Part shown: one piece after another, positions 1-7,455 of the stretch
Numbering within the stretch: position 1 is the first letter of the stretch
Layout: each line of letters begins with the position of its first letter
Assembly: GCA_937890135.1 (NCBI GenBank)
Contig: CALBYC010000238.1
Location: forward strand, 1-17,405
Source of the DNA: an uncultured Parabacteroides sp.
Lineage (GTDB): Bacteria; Bacteroidota; Bacteroidia; Bacteroidales; Tannerellaceae
Length of the DNA stretch: 17,405 nt
Direction of reading: 5' to 3'
The notes under the pieces: model-generated
What the model was told of the DNA's origin: nothing
The model's database searches: none
The model's input: the letters and a program-made list of their open reading frames with translations, nothing else
Translations under genes and position numbers: made by a program

Positions 1-106
1 ACCACTTTGATACGGTGGAAGGTGTTACCCCCATCTGCTCAGAAAGCCATTTGTTTGTACGTTTCTTTTCTACCAATACAAGCTTTATTCTATTTATATC
101 TTCCAT
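1..106 (-). CDS. Xre-family HTH transcriptional regulator, 5' part only (runs off left edge)
   Basis: Read on the minus strand from ATG at 106-104, 35 codons are open to the window edge. They begin MEDINRIKLVLVEKK and continue through TNKWLSEQMGVTPSTVSKW, a textbook Cro/C1-type helix-turn-helix: helix 2 is KWLSEQMG, the turn is VTP, and the recognition helix is STVSKW. Small Xre regulators with this N-terminus are common in Bacteroidales and are often found next to restriction-modification genes. That pairing fits the endonuclease remnant divergent from it here. A TATATTTG -7 box (126-133, minus strand) lies about 20 nt upstream of the ATG. The C-terminal half and any downstream gene, possibly a methyltransferase, are outside the window. 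Family call is firm; the role as controller of the restriction locus is inference. Confidence 0.85.
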   Translation of the reverse strand, partial: MEDINRIKLVLVEKKRTNKWLSEQMGVTPSTVSKW

Positions 107-125
107 ATATTTCTTATTACGGCTA

Positions 126-133
126 CAAATATA
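126..133 (-). promoter_or_regulatory. -7 box for the Xre gene
   Basis: TATATTTG on the minus strand fits the Bacteroidota TAnnTTTG element exactly. No good TTTG is seen 19-21 bp upstream. The leader would be about 13 nt. Confidence 0.45.
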
Positions 134-450
134 GTGAAATAAATTCAATTACACCTCTTGAAAATCACTTTTTTGTAGATTTGAGAAATGTAATGTTAAT
201 CCAAAAGGGTTTACAGTCATACTAAATAAAAATTCACGCATAACGCGATAACGCAATGAAAATAATTTTAGGTATACAGTTGCTCCAGTCAATATTAATA
301 CATCCCAAGCGTATATTTTAACAAATAGTATGAGGTTTATTCAACAAACAGTAATGTAACAAGCATAGATACGACGGCATTGGTAAGATACACGAAGTAC
401 CGTAGAAATGGTGTTTCGACCTAGTTTCTATGGAAAATTGTAAGGATTGG
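134..450. other. AT-rich stretch with no recognisable gene
   Basis: About 320 bases lie between the Xre promoter and the repeat block. All frames are broken by frequent stops. The 72-codon plus-strand frame at 7-225 is antisense to the Xre gene over its first half and has no family character. The expected N-terminal part of the endonuclease downstream is not found here in any frame. This stretch is probably junction DNA from past insertions and deletions. Confidence 0.5.
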
Positions 451-568
451 CATCACCGGAAAAGCCACGCGACTTTGACTCTTTTGGCCACGCAGGGTTG
501 TCCCCTTTGGCTACAATATGATTGACCCTTTTGGCCAAAATAGTATTGACCACTTAGCTCACCTATTG
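451..568 (+). repeat. Five regularly spaced 23-24 bp direct repeats, IS21-end-like
   Basis: Units with the core TTGACYCYTTTGGCCA start at about 475 (TTGACTCTTTTGGCCACG), 498 (TTGTCCCCTTTGGCTACA), 522 (TTGACCCTTTTGGCCAAA) and 546 (TTGACCACTTAGCTCACC). A degenerate unit with GCCACGC at 464 matches the same bases at 487. Start-to-start spacing is 23-24 bp. Multiple short direct repeats at an end are a known feature of IS21-family elements, and the TGACCCYTTTGG core resembles them. No istA or istB coding sequence follows, so only an end, or its relic, would remain. Alternative: a set of binding sites for an unknown protein. The repeats are visible directly; the IS assignment is from memory. Confidence 0.5.
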
Positions 569-1194
569 TTATAGATTTTTTGTGTAGATTTGAGTACCCA
601 AGTCCTGATGTAACGGGGGCGATAATTAATGAAGACCACCTGCTTATTCCTCCTTATGTTTTTCTCGACCCACAAGACAAGAAACACAACCTTATGGAAG
701 TAAAAGCCTTCAACTATGCAGCAAATCCAGGTTTTGACATTGCAGATTTTCGCATGTATGAGCGAGAAATCAAAGAGAAACCTTGGATGCTCGATGTGGA
801 CTATCTTGTTTTCGGCTATGACATGAGCGAAGGTGGCGTAGTGACGGTTAGGAATCTTTGGCTAAAGAAAGTATGGGAAATATGCCGTCCAATGTTGTCC
901 GGTTCGGGAAAGAATAAGGTGGTTTGGCCATTGAATTTGCAAATCAAACAAGGAGTAGTTCATAAAATTCGTCCTGCCAAGTGGTATGGGGTATCAAAGA
1001 GTTTCAAAACATTTGAATGTGTTGAAGACTTCCTTTCGGCAGTAGAAGAGACTGTTTATAAAAACAAAGATACCCGTGACGATGGTCCAAGTTGGCTTAA
1101 TGGAACTCTGAGAAACTATGAAACATTCTATGGCAAACAACTTCGTGTGCCACGCTGGTATGAAATAGAAGACAAGTACTATTTGAAAAAGTAA
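550..1194 (+). pseudogene. NgoBV-type (GGNNCC) type II restriction endonuclease, N-terminally truncated
   Basis: The frame is open from 550, just after an in-frame TGA at 547, to the stop at 1194. The only early start codon is a TTG at 580, which would give 204 aa. The protein carries PPYVFLDP followed 14 residues later by LMEVKAFNY, a PD-(D/E)xK nuclease core whose ExK is EVK. Next come PGFDIADFRMYEREI, VDYLVFGYDMSEGG, LWLKKVWEI and HKIRPAKWYG. This arrangement matches my memory of NgoBV/NlaIV-type endonucleases that recognise GGNNCC. Those enzymes are some 60-80 residues longer at the N-terminus, and that part is absent here. The lost end coincides exactly with the IS21-like repeats, so insertion plus deletion is the likely cause. 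Catalytic residues are retained, but without the N-terminal part activity is doubtful. No cognate methyltransferase is in the window; it may lie to the left beyond the Xre gene. Confidence 0.7.
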
Positions 1195-1211
1195 AAAACG
1201 TTTGCTGACCC

Positions 1212-1258
1212 AAAATCAATGCTGTTTTCTGAATATATGGAGCAGCATTGATTTTTTA
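1212..1258 (+). terminator. Rho-independent terminator after the endonuclease remnant
   Basis: A perfect 13-bp stem (1212-1224 with 1243-1255, arm AAAATCAATGCTG) encloses an 18-nt loop. The descending arm runs into a T tract. It lies 17 nt after the endonuclease stop. Confidence 0.8.
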
Positions 1259-1299
1259 CATTGCTGTCCGGTAAACCCCCAAAGAGCATAAACACCTTC

Positions 1300-1338
1300 C
1301 CCCGAAGCCCTGTAAAATAGGACTTTGGGGTTTGTTTT
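1300..1338 (+). terminator. Second, GC-rich terminator hairpin
   Basis: The arms CCCCGAAGCCCT (1300-1311) and AGGACTTTGGGG (1319-1330) form a 12-bp stem with two G-U pairs. The loop is 7 nt, and TTTGTTTTT follows. It stacks behind the terminator at 1212-1258 and insulates the rhamnosidase gene from the accessory segment. Confidence 0.75.
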
Positions 1339-1339
1339 T

Positions 1340-1700
1340 CCAAAAGTTACTTGTCCCCGAACTTGTAGTCCATTTACAGCTCATGCAAACGTAACCATGT
1401 ACCCATCTCCTCCATGAAGTTGAAAAATTGGTCTCACCCGGCCTGTTCTTCTTCCTCGCCTTATAGGTTTTATGGAAAAACGGATGCGGTCTTTTTCCCG
1501 TCCGGTCACTATCTTTTCCCTAATTGCCCGTTACCTTTTCTCAAATTAGTTGTAACGTAAGCATCCGATAAAGAAGTACACATTGAAGAACTAAAGGCAC
1601 TTCTGTTTTTTGCGGTTAAAAAGCAATTATGGAACGTCCTTGGCTCTACGACGTGAAGAGGGGGTGTGATAAAAAGAACGATGCTTGTTTAGGTCTGTAT
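1340..1700. other. Intergenic stretch with only scraps of reading frame
   Basis: No gene can be supported. Short frames that look residual are present: plus strand 1561-1653 (31 codons, including EVHIEELKALLFFAVKK), plus strand 1629-1703 (25 codons, MERPWLYDVKRG), and a minus-strand frame near 1390-1435 reading FNFMEEMGTWLRLHEL before a stop. None was recognised. They could be debris of deleted mobile or accessory genes, or chance. Confidence 0.4.
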
Positions 1701-1715
1701 TTTTGACTAACTTTG
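1684..1715 (+). promoter_or_regulatory. Promoter of the GH78 gene
   Basis: The -7 box TAACTTTG (1708-1715) matches TAnnTTTG. A partial -33 element, CTTG (1684-1687), lies 20 bp upstream. The leader is about 36 nt to the ATG at 1758. Confidence 0.6.
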
Positions 1716-1757
1716 AGCACATACTTTTAAATACCAACTAATATCGTTTTTAATATC

Positions 1758-4142
1758 ATGAGAGTACATTTCTTTCTGTGGCTTTTACTTGGTTGCTTTT
1801 GGGGAGCAACTGCGCAAGTCCGGCTGGACGGGTATCAACAGGCACATGTCGATTCTTCCCTGCTGTTCAAACAATGGAATGCCAAATGGATTTCAGTCCC
1901 CGGGATTAAAGATAACACGTTTGCGGTAGCCCACTTCCGCAAGTCGATATCGTTAGCATCTAAGCCGGAACATTTCTTTGTGCATGTTTCGGCGGACAAC
2001 CGTTACAAGCTTTTTGTAAACGGTCATATTGCCTCATTAGGCCCTGCTCGTGGAGATTTGCGCAATTGGAACTTTGAAACGGTCGATTTAGCACCTTTCC
2101 TCAAAACGGGGAAGAACGTATTGGCTGCTGTCGTTTGGAATTTCGCCGAACAAAGGCCTGCCGCTCAAATCAGCATGGGGAATTTGGAGTTTCTAATGTC
2201 AGGTGCCACGGAGGCGGAAGCCATGGTCAATACAGATGATTCTTGGCTGTGCATCCAAAATGAAGCGTACGAAAGCATAAACTATCCTGTAAACGGCTAT
2301 TATGTTGCCGGCCCTGGAGAACTTATAAATTCCACCAAGTATCCGTGGAACTGGGAGAATGAAGGGTTTGACGACTCCGGCTGGAAGAATGCCAGGCAGG
2401 GAATCAATGGCGGTGGGAAGTTGGCTCGGGATTATCCTGGAAGGTTATTGGTGCCTTCGCCTATTCCTCCCATGGAATATAGAACCGAACGCTTGCAGAA
2501 GGTCCGCTTTTCCAAAGGCGTTTCCTGCTCCGAATCATTCTTAAAAGGGGAGAGTCCATTGACAGTCCCCGCCCATACGGAGGCGCAACTATTATTAGAC
2601 CATAAACATCTCACCACCGGGTACTTGTCGTTATTGTATGAGAAAGGCGCAAATGCCGAAATCGAAATCAGGTATGCGGAAGCTTTATATGAGAACGGGA
2701 ATTCCGTGGCCAAAGGCAACCGGGACGAAGTGGCAAATAAGAAATTCGTAGGTTACGGCGATAAAATCATAGCCTCGGGACAACCTGGCTGTAAGTTCAC
2801 CCCTTTATGGTGGCGTACTTGGAGATATGTCCAACTAAACATCCAGACGCACGACGAACCGTTGGTGCTAAATGATATTTATGGTACTTTTTCAGGTTAT
2901 CCTTTCGTCCGTGAAACCGAGTTTTCTGCTCCAGGGCATAGCGAACTAAACAAAATGTTGGATATCGGTTGGCGAACAGCCAGATTATGTGCAAACGAGA
3001 CCTATATGGACTGTCCGTACTACGAGCAACTTCAGTATTTCGGCGATACCCGCATACAGGCCATGATTTCCCTTTACAATACCCATGACAAGTATATGGT
3101 AAAGAATGCCTTGGAACAAGGACGGCAATCGATGATAGCTGACGGGATTACCATGAGCCGTTACCCGTCATATATAAACCAGTTGATTTCCTCCTTCTCC
3201 TTATGGTGGATTGGCATGGGGCATGATTACTGGATGTACCGTGGCGATGAAGCTTACTTGAAGACATTATTGCCTGCGCACCGGAATATCTTATCGTGGT
3301 ATGAACAGTGGTTGAGGCCCGATTACACATTAAGCCATATTCCTTATTGGTTCTTCGCTGATTGGTCAGAAGGGTTTCCAAACGGTGAGCCTGTCCGTGA
3401 AAAAGAGGGAAATTCCGCCTTTCAGGATTTGCTCTATTTGATGATGCTCGACAGAAGCGGAGAGATGGAAAATGCCTTTGGGAATCCGGATATAGCTCGC
3501 CATTATCAACGGATAGCGTCAGAAATACGGAAAAGATTCAAGCAAAAGTATTGGAATGCCGAGCGTGGTTTGTTTGCGGATACTTTTGACCATCATAGCT
3601 TTTCACAGCATGTCAACTCTATGGCAGTCATCGCTGGAATCGTCAAAGGGGAAGAGGCGGCAACCGTTATGGATAAGGCATTATCAGATGACGATCTAAT
3701 TCAGGCGACCATCTATTTCCGTTATTATGTCCATCAAGCTTTAGCCAAAGCGGGGAAAGGTGATGAATTGCTGGACAACTTGAAGATATGGAAAGAGCAA
3801 ATGGATTTAGGGGTTACGACATGGGCCGAAGAACCGGAACCCTCACGCTCCGACTGCCATGCATGGGGCGCAAGTCCGAATATAGAACTATTCCGAATCC
3901 TCCTTGGCATCGATTCGGATGCTCCAGGATTCAGCAAGGTCCGGATTGCTCCCGCATTGGGTGCATTAAAGGAGGCTTCCGGTAAAATGCCACACCCGAA
4001 AGGGGAAATTGCAGTTTCCTATAAAATTATAGATGGCAAACTGAATGCCCGGGTTTCGCTTCCGCATGGAATCAATGGCACATTCTATTGGAAAGGGGAA
4101 GAGGCTCCTTTGCATGGAGGGGAGCAAACCCTGATTTTTTGA
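1758..4142 (+). CDS. Exported alpha-L-rhamnosidase-like six-hairpin glycosidase (GH78 type)
   Basis: 794 aa. A signal peptide covers residues 1-20 (hydrophobic FFLWLLLGCFWGATA, cleavage near TAQ-V), so the enzyme acts in the periplasm or outer envelope. The N-terminal third (about 40-380) is beta-rich with jelly-roll character (for example HVSADNRYKLFVNGH). The (alpha/alpha)6 barrel spans about 390-700, and a C-terminal beta domain follows. The barrel carries ETYMDCPYYEQLQYFGDTR (414-432), where a Glu in the YYEQLQY motif is the expected general acid. FADW follows at 533, then TWAEEPEPSRSDCHAW (688-703), which holds acidic residues and the conserved His of the active site. This layout is that of GH78 alpha-L-rhamnosidases, which release terminal rhamnose from plant glycans or glycosides. 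No SusC/SusD pair or regulator is adjacent, so the substrate is open. A related unclassified glycosidase cannot be excluded. It converges on trpB2. Confidence 0.8.
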   Translation: MRVHFFLWLLLGCFWGATAQVRLDGYQQAHVDSSLLFKQWNAKWISVPGIKDNTFAVAHFRKSISLASKPEHFFVHVSADNRYKLFVNGHIASLGPARGDLRNWNFETVDLAPFLKTGKNVLAAVVWNFAEQRPAAQISMGNLEFLMSGATEAEAMVNTDDSWLCIQNEAYESINYPVNGYYVAGPGELINSTKYPWNWENEGFDDSGWKNARQGINGGGKLARDYPGRLLVPSPIPPMEYRTERLQKVRFSKGVSCSESFLKGESPLTVPAHTEAQLLLDHKHLTTGYLSLLYEKGANAEIEIRYAEALYENGNSVAKGNRDEVANKKFVGYGDKIIASGQPGCKFTPLWWRTWRYVQLNIQTHDEPLVLNDIYGTFSGYPFVRETEFSAPGHSELNKMLDIGWRTARLCANETYMDCPYYEQLQYFGDTRIQAMISLYNTHDKYMVKNALEQGRQSMIADGITMSRYPSYINQLISSFSLWWIGMGHDYWMYRGDEAYLKTLLPAHRNILSWYEQWLRPDYTLSHIPYWFFADWSEGFPNGEPVREKEGNSAFQDLLYLMMLDRSGEMENAFGNPDIARHYQRIASEIRKRFKQKYWNAERGLFADTFDHHSFSQHVNSMAVIAGIVKGEEAATVMDKALSDDDLIQATIYFRYYVHQALAKAGKGDELLDNLKIWKEQMDLGVTTWAEEPEPSRSDCHAWGASPNIELFRILLGIDSDAPGFSKVRIAPALGALKEASGKMPHPKGEIAVSYKIIDGKLNARVSLPHGINGTFYWKGEEAPLHGGEQTLIF

Positions 4143-4165
4143 GAGAGGGCAGGCTTGATAGAAAC

Positions 4166-4211
4166 AAGGGAATGCACTTGATAGGTTATAAGGTGCATTC
4201 CCTTTGTTTTT
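4166..4211. terminator. Bidirectional terminator between GH78 gene and trpB2
   Basis: A perfect 12-bp stem (AAGGGAATGCAC 4166-4177 with GTGCATTCCCTT 4193-4204) has a 15-nt loop and is followed by TGTTTTTAT. The genes converge here, and the hairpin can serve both, with the stronger T tract on the plus side. Confidence 0.8.
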
Positions 4212-4229
4212 ATAAATATCGACTTGGGT

Positions 4230-5594
4230 TTATTTGATGATTTGTTCTAATTCGCTTAGATTCTTCTTGACTTCCTCATCCGTCACCTCATAGTTTTGCA
4301 AGTCGCCACCTATATACAGGTCATAAGCTGCCATGTCAATCAAACCATGGCCGGAAAGGTTGAACAGGATTGTACGGGGTTTGCCTTCTTTCTTGGCCTC
4401 TTCAGCTTCGCGAATAGCTGTGGCAATTGCATGTGATGATTCAGGCGCCGGGATGATGCCTTCGGTCTGGGCGAACAAAGTGGCTGCCTTGAATGTTTCC
4501 AATTGCGGAATGTCCACGGCATCCATCAAACCGTCTTTTCTCAGCTGACTGACAATGGAACCAGCTCCATGATAACGCAAACCTCCGGCATGGATGTTGG
4601 CGGGAGCAAAATTATGTCCCAAAGTATACATTGGGATCAAGGGGGTATATCCAGCTTCATCCCCGAAGTCATATTGGAACTCGCCCCGTGTCAATTTCGG
4701 GCAGGATGAAGGTTCGGCGGCTATGACGCGGATATCTTTTCCGTCCACTAACTTATGGCGCAGGAACGGGAACGTGATTCCCGAGAAATTGGAACCGCCA
4801 CCAAAGCATCCGATAACGACATCGGGGTATTCGCCAGCCATTTCCATTTGTTTTTCTGCTTCCAAACCGATGACTGTCTGATGCAGCATCACATGGTTCA
4901 GCACGCTGCCCAATGTGTAACGGCAGTTTGGAGTGCTCATGGCTAACTCTACCGCCTCTGAAATGGCTGTTCCCAAGCTTCCTTGGTAATTAGGATGTTC
5001 CGTCAGAATTTTCCTGCCCGCTTTCGTGCTCATGCTTGGAGAGGCAATGACTTGTGCGCCAAAAGTCTGCATGATGGAACGGCGGTAAGGTTTTTGGAGG
5101 TAACTAACCTTTACCATGTAAACGGCCAGTTCCAAGCCAAATGCTTTGGCGGCATAGGAAAGGGCTGCGCCCCACTGTCCAGCTCCGGTTTCCGTAGTGA
5201 TATTGGTTATTCCTTCTTTCTTGCAATAATAAGCCTGTGCGATGGCGGAATTCAGTTTATGTGATCCGATAGGGCTGACACTTTCATTTTTGAAATAAAT
5301 ATGGGCAGGCGTGTCCAAGGCCTTCTCCAAACCATAAGCACGGACCAACGGGGTCGGACGCCATACTTTGTACAAATCACGAACCTCTTCCGGAATCTCT
5401 ATCCATGTATCCGTGGTATTCATTTCCTGTTCAGAAACAGCTTTGGAAAATAGAGGATATAAATCTTCTGCCTTGACAGGTTGTTTGGTCTGTGGATTAA
5501 GCATTGGCAGAGGTTTATTTTTCATGTCCGCCACGATATTATACCAAGCCGTCGGGATATCTTTCTCTTGTAATAAGAATTTCTTTGTTTTCAT
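4230..5594 (-). CDS. trpB: Tryptophan synthase beta chain-like protein, TrpB2 class
   Basis: 454 aa, PLP-dependent. It is longer than classic TrpB (about 400 aa) because of an N-terminal extension, as in the TrpB2 group (TIGR01415). The PLP lysine is K113 in GSHKLNSA. The catalytic Glu region is TETGAGQWG (134-142), where W replaces the His of classic TrpB, a mark of TrpB2. GGGSN (265-269) is the phosphate-binding loop. TrpB2 proteins make tryptophan from indole and serine, or from phosphoserine in some archaea, and generally do not pair tightly with TrpA. The solitary position, with no trpA or other trp genes nearby, suggests indole salvage; that is inference. The ATG at 5594 is supported by a promoter 32-62 nt upstream. 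Its neighbours are an unrelated lipid operon and the convergent glycosidase. Confidence 0.93.
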   Translation of the reverse strand: MKTKKFLLQEKDIPTAWYNIVADMKNKPLPMLNPQTKQPVKAEDLYPLFSKAVSEQEMNTTDTWIEIPEEVRDLYKVWRPTPLVRAYGLEKALDTPAHIYFKNESVSPIGSHKLNSAIAQAYYCKKEGITNITTETGAGQWGAALSYAAKAFGLELAVYMVKVSYLQKPYRRSIMQTFGAQVIASPSMSTKAGRKILTEHPNYQGSLGTAISEAVELAMSTPNCRYTLGSVLNHVMLHQTVIGLEAEKQMEMAGEYPDVVIGCFGGGSNFSGITFPFLRHKLVDGKDIRVIAAEPSSCPKLTRGEFQYDFGDEAGYTPLIPMYTLGHNFAPANIHAGGLRYHGAGSIVSQLRKDGLMDAVDIPQLETFKAATLFAQTEGIIPAPESSHAIATAIREAEEAKKEGKPRTILFNLSGHGLIDMAAYDLYIGGDLQNYEVTDEEVKKNLSELEQIIK

Positions 5595-5600
5595 ATTTTC

Positions 5601-5634
5601 GTAACTTTGTTAGCAAATTTGTAAGCAAAGTAAC
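5601..5634. promoter_or_regulatory. Imperfect palindrome over the trpB2 start region, possible operator
   Basis: A 34-bp imperfect inverted repeat matches at 13 of 17 pairs. Its arms are GTAACTTTGTTAGCAAA and, as its partner, GTTACTTTGCTTACAAA on the other strand. It overlaps the -7 box and the transcript start of trpB2, so a bound repressor would block it. The function is inference. Confidence 0.35.
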
Positions 5635-5656
5635 AAATAATATTTCATCATTCAAA
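5626..5656 (-). promoter_or_regulatory. Promoter of trpB2
   Basis: On the minus strand TTTG (5656-5653) is followed after 19 bp by TTACTTTG (5633-5626), one base off TAnnTTTG. The leader is about 26 nt. Confidence 0.55.
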
Positions 5657-5683
5657 TAAAAACTTTATTTATCTGATCATATT

Positions 5684-5959
5684 CTATTTCACCTCCTCAT
5701 AATCGACATATTCGCCTTCGTCTTTTCCATAAACCTTGTGGCGTGGATGGCTGCTCGAATGGAGAGGGCTTTCTTCCGCGGTTTCAGAAGAAGAACTTCG
5801 ATTGCCTTCCGGTCTGGCAGACGAGCGGCATTGCTGATGGTTCGGATTGCCATGATTCCCGCCGAATAGGAACTGCTTGATGGAACGGACGACTGTAAAT
5901 CCCATCAAGGCCAACAGAAGCAGGAATATCAAAAAGAGAAATGCAATGAATTTAAACAT
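5684..5959 (-). CDS. DUF4834 family small membrane protein
   Basis: 91 aa. One transmembrane segment covers residues 3-23 (FKFIAFLFLIFLLLLALMGF) and is followed by basic RSIKQFLFGG. A low-complexity Ser/His/Asn-rich middle (35-70) leads to a conserved acidic tail, KVYGKDEGEYVDYEEVK. The combination of N-terminal helix, RSxKxFLFGG and DEGEYVDYEE tail is that of DUF4834, known only from Bacteroidota and commonly found next to psd and pssA. It is the last gene of that operon here, 50 nt after pssA. No function is known; the position suggests a link to membrane lipid synthesis, which is inference only. Confidence 0.85.
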   Translation of the reverse strand: MFKFIAFLFLIFLLLLALMGFTVVRSIKQFLFGGNHGNPNHQQCRSSARPEGNRSSSSETAEESPLHSSSHPRHKVYGKDEGEYVDYEEVK

Positions 5960-6009
5960 AATGATATGATTAGTTATTAGTTTTTCTCTATTTTAAACAA
6001 ATATGCCGC

Positions 6010-6717
6010 TTACTTGGTTTTAAGGTTGTTGTTAATTAGTGATAAGATGATGTAAAGCAATATGCTGCCGGCTATTCCCAAAAAACCAAACAGGACGATG
6101 AAGAGGATGCCGCAACACACCAAAAGATAGCGCAGTTCGTTCCCTTTCCATTTCAGCGTTTTGACTTTCATGGAGAACATGGGGATTTCGGAGACCAACA
6201 AGTAGGACGTAAGTAGCGAAGCGGCAAGGCATGCAACCAAAATACAAAGCGCATTGCTTGCAATGAGCGGTTGCAGGGCATACGAGAGGGAACCCCATAA
6301 TAGCGCATGTGCGGGAACCGGCATGCCGATAAACGAAGTGGTTTGCCGGTCGTCTATGTTGAATTTGGCCAAGCGTAATCCTGAAAAGACCGGAATGGCA
6401 AAGGCCAGATATGCCAGCCAGTGGATGCCGCCGCATCCCAATGAACTTGCAGCGGCCTTGAGCAGGACATAGAGTGACATGCCTGGGGCGACGCCAAAGC
6501 TTACAATGTCCGACAAGGAGTCCAGTTCTTTCCCCAAGGGAGAGTACGCCTTTAGCAACCGTGCCGCCAATCCATCTGAAAAGTCAAAAATCGCAGCTAT
6601 GATTATCCATGCGATTGCCGCTCCCAAGTTCCCTTGAAGAGCCGAAACCGTAGCAAAACAACCCGATGACAGGTTCAAGCAGGTTATCGTATTGGGTATA
6701 TGTTTAGTGATGTGCAT
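6010..6717 (-). CDS. pssA: CDP-diacylglycerol--serine O-phosphatidyltransferase
   Basis: 235 aa integral membrane protein. The CDP-alcohol phosphotransferase signature DxxDGxxARx8GxxxDxxxD is complete: D45, D48, G49, A52, R53, G62, D66 and D70. The aspartates bind the metal. Several hydrophobic helices lie before and after it (about 30-45, 80-115, 135-165, 200-232). It condenses CDP-diacylglycerol with serine to give phosphatidylserine and CMP. The gene begins 9 nt after the psd stop and belongs to the same transcript, so substrate and product enzymes are co-expressed. The ATG at 6717 gives MHITKHIPNTITCLNL, the usual N-terminus in this order. Confidence 0.95.
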   Translation of the reverse strand: MHITKHIPNTITCLNLSSGCFATVSALQGNLGAAIAWIIIAAIFDFSDGLAARLLKAYSPLGKELDSLSDIVSFGVAPGMSLYVLLKAAASSLGCGGIHWLAYLAFAIPVFSGLRLAKFNIDDRQTTSFIGMPVPAHALLWGSLSYALQPLIASNALCILVACLAASLLTSYLLVSEIPMFSMKVKTLKWKGNELRYLLVCCGILFIVLFGFLGIAGSILLYIILSLINNNLKTK

Positions 6718-6726
6718 CCTATTTGT

Positions 6727-7392
6727 TTATACTTTTTCTAAACGGGCGATGGGAGTTTGATTCCCGGTTACTTTTTGGTCCATGTTCACCAAAACCTCCG
6801 TGCCGACCGGCAGATAGACGTCAACGCGCGAACCGAATTTGATGAACCCCATCTGGTCATCCACATGGCATTTGTCTCCGGGCTTGGCATAAGTCACGAT
6901 CCGCCTTGCCACTGCTCCCGCAATCTGCCTTGCCAGAACATCCACGCCATCCCGGGTGGTAATGACGACTGCGGAACGTTCGTTCTCGGTACTGCTTTTG
7001 GGCAAGTAGGCAGCCATGAACCTTCCGTTTTGATGCAATACATATTTGACTGTTCCGTTCACCGGAAACCAATTAGCATGGACATTGAACACGGACATGA
7101 ATATGGATACTTGCAAGCATGGCCGGTGCAGGATTTCATTTTCTTCCACTTCTTCGATAGCCACAATCGTCCCATCCGCCGGGGCAATGACCAATCCTTC
7201 CGAATCGTAAGGGAAACAGCGTGCAGGGCTGCGGAAAAAATTAAGAGCCAACAAGAAGAATATAGAAGTAACAAATGCCACAACGTAGAAAATTCCACTT
7301 TCCCCTACGCTATGATACAACACTAAATTCACAATAAAGATTATTGTGAATAAAGACAATAACAAGCCTGTTCCTTCTTTGTGTACCTTCAT
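6727..7392 (-). CDS. psd: Phosphatidylserine decarboxylase proenzyme
   Basis: 221 aa from the ATG at 7392 (MKVHKEGTGLL). Two hydrophobic segments (about 8-26 and 33-52) anchor it in the membrane. PADGTI (71-76) and NVHANWFPVNG (103-113) supply the Asp and His of the self-cleavage machinery. FGSR contains G187-S188, the site of autocleavage where the Ser becomes the pyruvoyl cofactor of the small alpha chain. It is of the short type usual in Bacteroidota. It decarboxylates phosphatidylserine to phosphatidylethanolamine. The frame extends upstream to an ATG at 7554, but that part has no family similarity and contains the promoter elements at 7424-7455, so I reject the longer start. First gene of the psd-pssA-DUF4834 operon. 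Confidence 0.94.
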   Translation of the reverse strand: MKVHKEGTGLLLSLFTIIFIVNLVLYHSVGESGIFYVVAFVTSIFFLLALNFFRSPARCFPYDSEGLVIAPADGTIVAIEEVEENEILHRPCLQVSIFMSVFNVHANWFPVNGTVKYVLHQNGRFMAAYLPKSSTENERSAVVITTRDGVDVLARQIAGAVARRIVTYAKPGDKCHVDDQMGFIKFGSRVDVYLPVGTEVLVNMDQKVTGNQTPIARLEKV

Positions 7393-7423
7393 TGTCGAAT
7401 ATGAATTCCATTCTATTAATATG

Positions 7424-7455
7424 CAAATGTATTCATTTTTATGAAATATCCCAAA
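7424..7455 (-). promoter_or_regulatory. Promoter of the psd-pssA-DUF4834 operon
   Basis: On the minus strand TTTG (7455-7452), 20 bp, then TACATTTG (7431-7424): a full match to the Bacteroidota vegetative promoter. The leader is about 25 nt to the ATG at 7392. Confidence 0.8.

Noticed and set aside
7..225. 72-codon plus-strand frame
   Set aside because: It is antisense to the Xre gene over its first 100 bases and has no family character.
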